Below are positions 58,466 through 64,000 of a stretch of DNA of 64,000 bases, in pieces. The notes beneath the pieces are model-generated. The model made no database searches and had not been told where the DNA came from. It saw only the letters and a program-made list of their open reading frames with translations. Within the stretch, counting starts at the first letter, position 1. Each line of letters opens with the position of its first letter. The DNA is from an uncultured candidate division WPS-2 bacterium (lineage in GTDB: Bacteria > Vulcanimicrobiota > Vulcanimicrobiia > Vulcanimicrobiales > Vulcanimicrobiaceae): contig CALEYW010000043.1 of the NCBI GenBank assembly GCA_937927945.1, forward strand, positions 124,001 through 188,000, read 5' to 3'. A program made the position numbers and the translations under genes.

Positions 58466-60982
58466 TCAGCCTGAAGCGGGTGAGGTGACCAGGCCGAGCG
58501 CGATCGCGCGGGCGACGGCGCGCGCGCGGGAGTTGACGCCGAGCTTTCCGGTCACTCGCGCGACGTGGGTTTCGACGGTCCGAGCGGAGAGGATGAGTCG
58601 CTGCGCGATCTCACGGTTGGTGAGCCCGGTGGCGAGCAGTTCGAGAATCTCGTGCTCGCGCACGGTGAGCGCTTCGATCGTCGTTTCGGCGTGCGTGAGC
58701 GTCCGGCGCCCGTCGAGGAGCGGTGCGGCCATGCGCGCCGCGACTTGCGTCTCGAACCGCATCCCGCCGACGGTGGCCAGCGTGTAGCCCGCCGCGTATG
58801 CTTCGGGCGACTGCGTGCCGCGCGAGAGGCCGCGCAGCGCGATGCCGAGATGCGCCAACCGCACCGGCTGCGCGCGGCGCGCGATCAGCCCGTCGAACGG
58901 CCCGCTCCGCAGCGCCGTCTCGACGTCGAGACCTTCCAGGGCGTCGAAGAAATCGAGCACCTCCGCCGCCGCGAGCAGCGCCACGGCGTCGGCGCCGTCG
59001 ACGGGCGTAGCGCCGGCGAGCGCGGATCGCGCGCGCGCACGCCGCAGCGCGGCGTCGGCGGCGCCGGCGAGCGCGGCGAACGTCGCGGCGTCGGCGAGCG
59101 AAAGGGGATCGTCGTCGACGGTCGCGGCGAGCGCGGCGGCCGGGTCTCCGTCGAGCGCATCGGCGCGCGCGGCGATCCGCGTCGCGACCGTGCGCGCGCG
59201 CACGGCATCGCGCGCATACCAGGCTGCTCCGGCCGTCCGCACGGCGGCGCGCGCTTCGCGCCGAGCGAGCTCCATGTCGCCCACGTGCAGCGCCGCCTCA
59301 CCGAGCGTCGCGTGCATCGCGGCGGCCTGCGCGCGCAGTGCGAACGGACGCGCGATGCGCTCCGCCTCGCGCGCCAACTCGTAGGCGGCGGTCGTTTCAC
59401 CGCGCAGCAGCGCGAAGCGCGCCGCCCAGCCGAGCGCGCCGGCATAGCGCACCACGTCATCGCTCGCGGCCCACGCGTCGATCAGCGCGTTCGCCGCCTG
59501 CTCCCCGCGTTCGAAGTCGCCGAGCGCGACGTGCGCGTACGCGGCGAGCGGCGCGACGTCTGCGAGCATCGCCGGATCCGTGCCGCCGAGCGCATCCAGC
59601 CGCGCCAACACCTGCGGGAACCGTCCTTCCACCGCGTCGGCCCAGCCGGCACGGACCACCGCTTGCACCTGCGCGACGCCGCCGAACGATGCGGCGCGGG
59701 CCAGCAGGTCATCGATTCGCTGCGGCGCGACCGGGTCGCCGTGCGCGAGATCCCCCTCGATGATCTGCAGCCGCGCTTCGAAGGCGAGCGCGACGTCGTC
59801 GTTTGCATCGGCGCCGGCCTTCGCGGCGGCGAAGGCGGGTCGTCCGTCGTCACCGCGCGCTTTCGCGAAGAGACCCTCGACGAGCGGGACGAGGCCCGGC
59901 GGCGTCGCGCGCGGAGCGGCACGAACGCGGGCCAGCGCGGCGCGAACGCCGTCGACGAGCCCCGATGCGACCGCGGCCGCGGCGTGGGCGCGCAGGAACG
60001 CGACGTCAGCTGCGAGGTCGTGCGCGCGATCGAGGTGGAACACCGCGGGCCGCAGCCGCTCGCACCGCAGGTACGCGCGCGCCGCGATCGCGTGCCGCTC
60101 CGCCAGCGCGCGTTCCTCGAGCCGCCGCGCGAGCGCTTCCCGCACGAGCGGGTGAACGCGGAACCCCGTCCGCACGCGCACGACCAGGGTCGCATCATCC
60201 GTCAGCACGGTGAGCCGCGCGACCGACGCCGCATCGTCCGGCGCCGCGATCTCGGGTTCGATCGTCTCGTACGCGAGCGTGGCGTCGAGCAACGCGCGGT
60301 CCTGCGGAATCAACGTGTCGATGCGGCGCGCGACCAGCTCGTCGAGGAGCGCATCGGACGAATCGGGCGCGCGCAGCGCCAAGGCGACGGCGATCGGCCA
60401 GCCTTCGCTGCGCGCGAGCAGCGCGTCGGCACGTGCCGCGTCGATCGGGACGCCGAGCTGCGCGGCGAGCTCGCGCACGCGCGCACGATCGAAGCGCAGC
60501 GCTGCCGCGTCGACGAGCGCGCCGCGGCCGGCTGCGACGGCTTGCGGCAGTGCGACGTCTAGCGCGCCGCGCGTCAGCAGCACCAAGCGCACCGATGAGG
60601 GCATGCGGCGGGCGAGCTCCCGCGCGAAGGCGGCGAATTGCGGCCCGAGCACGTGCGCGTCGTCGACGACGATGCGCAGCGGCGCGTCGACGTGGCGTAA
60701 TTCTTCGGCGAACGTCGCGCCGAGCCGTTCGACGTCGGCGTCGCCTTCAGCGAGCGTCAGGGTCGCTCGCCCGACGTCCGGGCGGAGCGTGCGCACGCGG
60801 GCGATCAACGGCGCGACGAACGCCCCCGCTTCCCACGGCTGCGCGTCGTACCACGCAACGTCCGCGGAGCCGGCCAGCGCCACCTGGACGCCGGTCGTCT
60901 TGCCGAAGCCGGCCGGCGCCTGCACGACGACGAAGGGAGCGTCGCGCAGCGCCGCGGCGAGGGCGCCCGGGACCGTGCTCAG
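58466..60982 (-). CDS. MalT/LAL-type LuxR-family ATP-binding regulator
   Basis: The coding frame is open from the P-loop to a C-terminal LuxR helix-turn-helix. No ATG, GTG or TTG lies close upstream of the P-loop; CTG 60982 is the best start, giving 838 residues, though a 5' sequencing error or a start inside the preceding gene is possible. Visible parts are a P-loop QAPAGFGKTT (21-30), Walker B LRIVVDDAHVLG, a winged-helix-like segment (VRTGFRVHPLVREALARRL), a long alpha-helical TPR-like region rich in Ala, and the DNA-binding domain LTVREHEILELLATGLTNRE with ILSARTVETHVARVTGKL. Such STAND-type regulators respond to a ligand through ATP-driven oligomerisation. The target could be the kup operon downstream. 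Confidence 0.82.
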   Translation of the reverse strand: MSTVPGALAAALRDAPFVVVQAPAGFGKTTGVQVALAGSADVAWYDAQPWEAGAFVAPLIARVRTLRPDVGRATLTLAEGDADVERLGATFAEELRHVDAPLRIVVDDAHVLGPQFAAFARELARRMPSSVRLVLLTRGALDVALPQAVAAGRGALVDAAALRFDRARVRELAAQLGVPIDAARADALLARSEGWPIAVALALRAPDSSDALLDELVARRIDTLIPQDRALLDATLAYETIEPEIAAPDDAASVARLTVLTDDATLVVRVRTGFRVHPLVREALARRLEERALAERHAIAARAYLRCERLRPAVFHLDRAHDLAADVAFLRAHAAAAVASGLVDGVRAALARVRAAPRATPPGLVPLVEGLFAKARGDDGRPAFAAAKAGADANDDVALAFEARLQIIEGDLAHGDPVAPQRIDDLLARAASFGGVAQVQAVVRAGWADAVEGRFPQVLARLDALGGTDPAMLADVAPLAAYAHVALGDFERGEQAANALIDAWAASDDVVRYAGALGWAARFALLRGETTAAYELAREAERIARPFALRAQAAAMHATLGEAALHVGDMELARREARAAVRTAGAAWYARDAVRARTVATRIAARADALDGDPAAALAATVDDDPLSLADAATFAALAGAADAALRRARARSALAGATPVDGADAVALLAAAEVLDFFDALEGLDVETALRSGPFDGLIARRAQPVRLAHLGIALRGLSRGTQSPEAYAAGYTLATVGGMRFETQVAARMAAPLLDGRRTLTHAETTIEALTVREHEILELLATGLTNREIAQRLILSARTVETHVARVTGKLGVNSRARAVARAIALGLVTSPASG

Positions 60983-60986
60983 AGCG

Positions 60987-61184
60987 TCACGCGTCCGGTG
61001 CGTCGGCGCCGGATTCGCGCTCGATCGCCTCGCGTTCTTGCTGCGTGCGCGTTCGCTTGCGCGGTTCCGGTTCGATCGGCCCGGCGCCGGTCTTCTGCCG
61101 GACCGCGATCCAGCGCTCGGCGCCGAGCCGGCCGAGCGGAGGCGCGGCGTCCTTCGGCGTCTTCTTCTTGCGCTTCTTCGGCAT
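60987..61184 (-). CDS. Small highly charged protein of unknown function
   Basis: ATG 61184 gives a 65-residue protein starting MPKKRKKKTPKDAAPP and ending in an acidic stretch (EREAIERESGADAPDA). The basic N-terminus could bind nucleic acid. No family recognised. It ends four bases before the proposed LuxR-type start and may be co-transcribed with it. The longer frame from 61265 is less likely. Confidence 0.5.
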   Translation of the reverse strand: MPKKRKKKTPKDAAPPLGRLGAERWIAVRQKTGAGPIEPEPRKRTRTQQEREAIERESGADAPDA

Positions 61185-61287
61185 GGCCACGAACCGTTCG
61201 CAGCGGCGAAAGCCGCTCCCCGTCTCAGCCAGGTCGAGCGAGGGGTTGGCATTGTCCGAGTTCAACGGTCGACGAGGGGGTGCAGCA

Positions 61288-62301
61288 ATGTTCCAGTGGT
61301 TGCTCGACCGTCTCCATTCGACGCGTCGAGGCAGCGGAAAACCGGAATACTTCCTCGCGCTTCGCGAGCGCTACGAGGTGGCGGCAGCCGCCAGCGGCTA
61401 CACGCCGACCCCGTTGCTCGCCGAGGTCTTCGCGCGCGTGCCGCCGTGCCCGCCGGGGATGACTGCCGCGGCCTATCAGCGGCTCCTCGAGACTACGCTG
61501 TCGTGGGCGGACGTCTTCGTCGTCGAACGCGCGATCGTGGCCGCCTTGCCCGCGCACGATCTCATCGACGCTCTGCTGCAGCAGCGCGTGCGCTACGCGC
61601 AGATCGTCCCAGCCGACGAGTTCACCACGTACATCCGCGCGGCGCTCGACCTCGCGCCGGCGCGCGCATCGACCGACCCGGCCGCTCCCGAACGCATCCG
61701 GGCCGAACTCGGGGCGCTCACCGACCGCATCATCTACGTGCTCATCACCTCCGGCCCGAAGGAGACCGTGCGTGGCTGGCTGACCGTTTGGACGATCGTG
61801 CTGATGGCCGCCGCGATGGTGGCGATCTTCGCAGTCTACGTGTGGGCGTACACCACGACGAAGACACCGCACGGGGCGTTCCGCCCGACCGAAGCCTTGT
61901 TCGTCGTGCTCTTCTGCGGTTTGATCGGCGGCTTCATCAGCGTCCAGCAGCGGCTCCAAGCGCCGACCAACGTCGATCCGCTCTACAAACGCATCGAATT
62001 CGAAGCGAGCGGCATCTCGATCTTGGTCTCGCCGGTGATCGGGATGGTGTTCGCCGCCGTCTTTTTCGTGCTGCTGCTCGGCGGGTTCGTCACCGGCGAC
62101 CTCTTTCCGAAGTTCGTCTGCGATCCGGCGGAGCAGTGCACGGGACACAACCTCGCGAGCTTCGCGGCCGGCGCGACGCCGGACTCGACGGCGTCGTGGG
62201 CAAAGCTCGCGATCTGGGCCTTCGCAGCGGGATTCCTCGAGCGTCTGGTCCCCGACATCCTCACGCGTCTCGCGACGGTGAGCACGACCGACAAGAAATA
62301 G
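61288..62301 (+). CDS. Integral membrane protein of unknown function
   Basis: ATG 61288 follows GAGGGGG. The 337-residue product has a soluble N-terminal half of about 165 residues (helical, with TYIRAALDLAPARASTD), then membrane segments at about 172-195, 207-223, 250-275 and a weaker one near 305. The loop between the last two contains a Cys pair (FVCDPAEQCTG). No family recognised. It is followed after 34 bases by an ABC transporter ATPase gene on the same strand. Confidence 0.75.
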   Translation: MFQWLLDRLHSTRRGSGKPEYFLALRERYEVAAAASGYTPTPLLAEVFARVPPCPPGMTAAAYQRLLETTLSWADVFVVERAIVAALPAHDLIDALLQQRVRYAQIVPADEFTTYIRAALDLAPARASTDPAAPERIRAELGALTDRIIYVLITSGPKETVRGWLTVWTIVLMAAAMVAIFAVYVWAYTTTKTPHGAFRPTEALFVVLFCGLIGGFISVQQRLQAPTNVDPLYKRIEFEASGISILVSPVIGMVFAAVFFVLLLGGFVTGDLFPKFVCDPAEQCTGHNLASFAAGATPDSTASWAKLAIWAFAAGFLERLVPDILTRLATVSTTDKK

Positions 62302-62335
62302 GCCGCCGGCTCCCGGCAGGCGAAGCCCGCAGGCG

Positions 62336-63349
62336 ATGCCCGTCATCGAGACGCGGGAGCTGCGCAAGGTCTTCCGCACGCTGGTGCGGCGGCCCGGCGT
62401 CGGCGGAACGCTGCGCACGCTCTTTTCCCGCGATTATCAGGACAAGGTCGCGGTCGAAGGCGTGACGATGACGCTCGACGAGGGCGAGCTGGTCGGCTAC
62501 ATCGGCCCCAACGGCGCCGGCAAATCGACGACCATCAAGATGCTGACCGGCATTCTCGTGCCGACCTCCGGGACGGTGCGCGTCGCGGGACTCGTCCCGC
62601 ACGAGCAGCGCAAGCGGAATGCCCGAAACATCGGCGTCGTGTTCGGCCAGCGCTCGCAGCTCTATTGGGACTTGCCGCTGGTGGAGTCGTTCGAGCTGCT
62701 CCGCGCGATCTACGGCATCCCGCCGGCGCGCTATCGCGAGAATCTCGATCACTTCACCGAGACGCTCGAGTTGGGTCCGTTCCTCACCACGCCGGTCCGC
62801 CAACTCTCGCTCGGCCAGCGGATGCGCGGCGATTTCGCCGCCGCGATGCTGCACGATCCGCGGGTCGTCTTTCTCGACGAGCCGACGATCGGCTTGGACC
62901 TGGTCGCGAAAGAAGCGATCCGCGAGTTCGTGGCGCGGGTGAACCGCGAGCGCGGTACGACGTTCATCTTGACGACGCACGATCTGGCCGACGTCGAACG
63001 GCTCTGCCGTCGGATCGTCCTGATCGACCGCGGGACGCTGGTCTACGACGGAGAGATCGAGGCGCTGCGCGACCGCTACGGAACGCACCGCACGCTGGTC
63101 GTCACGCTCAGCGAACCGGTCGCGGAGATCGCGATCGAAGGCGCGGAACTCGAATCACGCGAAGCGGATGTCGTGCGGCTGCGCTTCGACCGCCGTCTGG
63201 TCTCGGCCGAGGCACTGATCCGGCGCGTCGCCGATCGCTACGCGGTGCGCGATCTTTCGATCGAGGAACCGGAGCTCGAGTCGATCATCCGGCGCATCTA
63301 CCTCGAAGGCTATAGCGACGCGCCCGGCACTACGGCACCCGTAAGATGA
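62336..63349 (+). CDS. ABC-2-type transporter ATP-binding protein
   Basis: The 337-residue ATPase has Walker A GPNGAGKST, Q-loop VVFGQRSQLYWDLP, signature LSLGQRMRGD, Walker B VVFLDEPTIGLD and H-loop TTHD, plus a C-terminal domain of about 100 residues. The QLYWDLPL region and the long N-terminal insertion before the P-loop (FSRDYQDKVAVEGV) are typical of the two-permease ABC-2 exporters found in Actinobacteria and Cyanobacteria. Its partner permease begins at 63901, but an antiparallel gene lies between, overlapping this gene's last 20 bases. Confidence 0.93.
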   Translation: MPVIETRELRKVFRTLVRRPGVGGTLRTLFSRDYQDKVAVEGVTMTLDEGELVGYIGPNGAGKSTTIKMLTGILVPTSGTVRVAGLVPHEQRKRNARNIGVVFGQRSQLYWDLPLVESFELLRAIYGIPPARYRENLDHFTETLELGPFLTTPVRQLSLGQRMRGDFAAAMLHDPRVVFLDEPTIGLDLVAKEAIREFVARVNRERGTTFILTTHDLADVERLCRRIVLIDRGTLVYDGEIEALRDRYGTHRTLVVTLSEPVAEIAIEGAELESREADVVRLRFDRRLVSAEALIRRVADRYAVRDLSIEEPELESIIRRIYLEGYSDAPGTTAPVR

Positions 63350-63902
63350 GCTGCGCGTGCGCGTTCACGCCGGGATTGCCGAGCGACGATTGATGATCGG
63401 TGCCGTCGCTGTGATAGAACGCGACCAGTTGCGCGCCGGACGGCAGCTGCAGCGGCGTGACGACGGCGGTTTGCGCATTGCCCTGCGCGTCGGCGCTGAA
63501 GCTGTTCTGCGTCCCGACCAGATCGAGCGGCGTGAACACCGCATTCATCCGAACGGCGAGCTGCCGCAGGAAGAGGCTGTAGCGCCCGTTCGGCACGAGC
63601 CCGCGAAACGAGACGCGCACGCGGGTCGCTCCCTGTGGCGCGGGATCGAACGACGCATTGCCATCGGCCGTGCGCCAGCTGCCGAGCAAGGTTTTCAGCG
63701 CCTCGCCGCGGGCGTTGTAGAGCGGCGCGGTGTCGGCGTCGTTGATGGAGGGGGGACGCAGGCCCCAATCGTGACCACCGTCACCCGTCTGGGCTTGCGC
63801 GCTCGTGTCGTGGACGAATACCTGCACGGGCTGCGACGTCGTAGCCGCATCGACCGGGTTGAACATCGCGGTGGCATAGGCTAGAAGCACGGCAGCGAGC
63901 AT
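63330..63902 (-). CDS. Secreted protein of unknown function, antiparallel inside an ABC operon
   Basis: The 190-residue product (ATG 63902; a start at 63920 would add six residues) has a signal peptide (MLAAVLLAYATAMFNPVDA) and a beta-rich body: QPVQVFVHDTSAQ, TRVRVSFRGLVPNGRYSLFL, VAFYHSDGTDHQSSLGNPG. This resembles secreted Ig-like or CHRD-type domains, but I assign no function. Its 3' end overlaps the ATPase gene and its start codon overlaps, by two bases, the start codon of the permease on the other strand (CATG). Confidence 0.75.
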   Translation of the reverse strand: MLAAVLLAYATAMFNPVDAATTSQPVQVFVHDTSAQAQTGDGGHDWGLRPPSINDADTAPLYNARGEALKTLLGSWRTADGNASFDPAPQGATRVRVSFRGLVPNGRYSLFLRQLAVRMNAVFTPLDLVGTQNSFSADAQGNAQTAVVTPLQLPSGAQLVAFYHSDGTDHQSSLGNPGVNAHAQLILRVP

Positions 63903-64000
63903 GTCCGTTATACGTAACATACCCGCCCGGCGTTCCCTCGCCGAGGTTGCCGCACCGTACGTCGCGTTCGCCGCGAAGGCGTTCTCGCGCGAAGCGACCT
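63901..64000 (+). CDS. ABC-2-type transporter permease (5' part, cut by window edge)
   Basis: From ATG 63901 the plus strand encodes 33 residues (MSVIRNIPARRSLAEVAAPY, then VAFAAKAFSREAT), typical of the cytoplasmic N-terminus of ABC-2 permeases just before the first membrane helix. The frame is open to the window end. It follows the ATPase gene with the antiparallel gene between. Too short for certainty, but the AxAxKAFxREAxYR-like ending and context fit well. Confidence 0.65.
   Translation, partial: MSVIRNIPARRSLAEVAAPYVAFAAKAFSREAT

Noticed and set aside
1..64000. tRNA genes, CRISPR arrays, insertion sequences
   Set aside because: GTTCGA-type strings occur only inside coding sequence, no regularly spaced repeats were seen, and no transposase motifs or terminal inverted repeats were found.

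Overview
The window is GC-rich, densely coded bacterial chromosome from a Gram-negative-type (two-membrane) cell: it holds a Wza-like outer-membrane export protein, a LolA/DUF1571-like protein, an outer-membrane barrel candidate and several lipoproteins. GTG starts are common, and at least fifteen neighbouring minus-strand genes overlap by exactly four bases (ATGA or GTGA). A Lys/Arg/Ala histone H1-like protein, two Kup transporters and many secreted proteins of unknown family would fit a deep-branching lineage such as Eremiobacterota (WPS-2). That placement is inference; there is no rRNA or marker gene here to prove it. I saw no tRNA, rRNA, CRISPR array or insertion sequence.

Layout. 1-618: left-truncated, decayed cytochrome P450. 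1044-3481: a secreted lipoprotein and an FkbM methyltransferase. 3580-6459: a NarL-type regulator, an OmpR-type regulator and a membrane PAS protein whose SpoIIE/PP2C domain has lost its metal-binding aspartates. 6572-30818: a large exopolysaccharide/capsule locus. It contains a BY-kinase/co-polymerase, a Wza-like exporter, CDP-sugar genes (rfbF, an epimerase, two C-methyltransferase-type proteins, a 2-oxoglutarate oxygenase), six glycosyltransferases or sugar transferases, a DegT aminotransferase, a CapD-like dehydratase, a dehydrogenase without its catalytic Cys, an acyltransferase, a glycosidase-like secreted protein, a Wzy/ligase-like polymerase and a Wzx flippase. 30819-35923: a rearranged zone with two methyltransferase remnants, a duplicated leader sequence, one intact membrane-anchored PQQ-type propeller, one intact methyltransferase and one frameshifted propeller paralogue. 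36273-40656: a GT39-type membrane glycosyltransferase and a three-gene operon with two orphan solute-binding proteins. 40904-44186: an Fsr-like MFS exporter and an EF-G-like GTPase. 44190-49211: envelope genes flanked by palindromic repeats. 49582-51760: the histone-like gene with a strong terminator, an acetyltransferase-like gene, and a MarR-regulated unit with a clear operator. 51798-58319: an apparent operon reading kup, kup, kinase-like, MFS, beta-lactamase-like. 58466-64000: a MalT-type LuxR regulator, small and membrane proteins, and an ABC exporter whose ATPase and permease genes are separated by an antiparallel gene.

How the parts may work together (inference). The locus encodes a Wzx/Wzy-type pathway: WbaP/WcaJ-like initiation, lipid-linked repeat assembly with unusual CDP-linked, methylated, aminated and acylated sugars, flipping, polymerisation, and Wza/Wzc-controlled export. 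The two regulators and the PAS/pseudo-phosphatase protein next to the kinase gene are candidates for its control. A short leader motif recurs in sense orientation ahead of several of these genes and may coordinate them.
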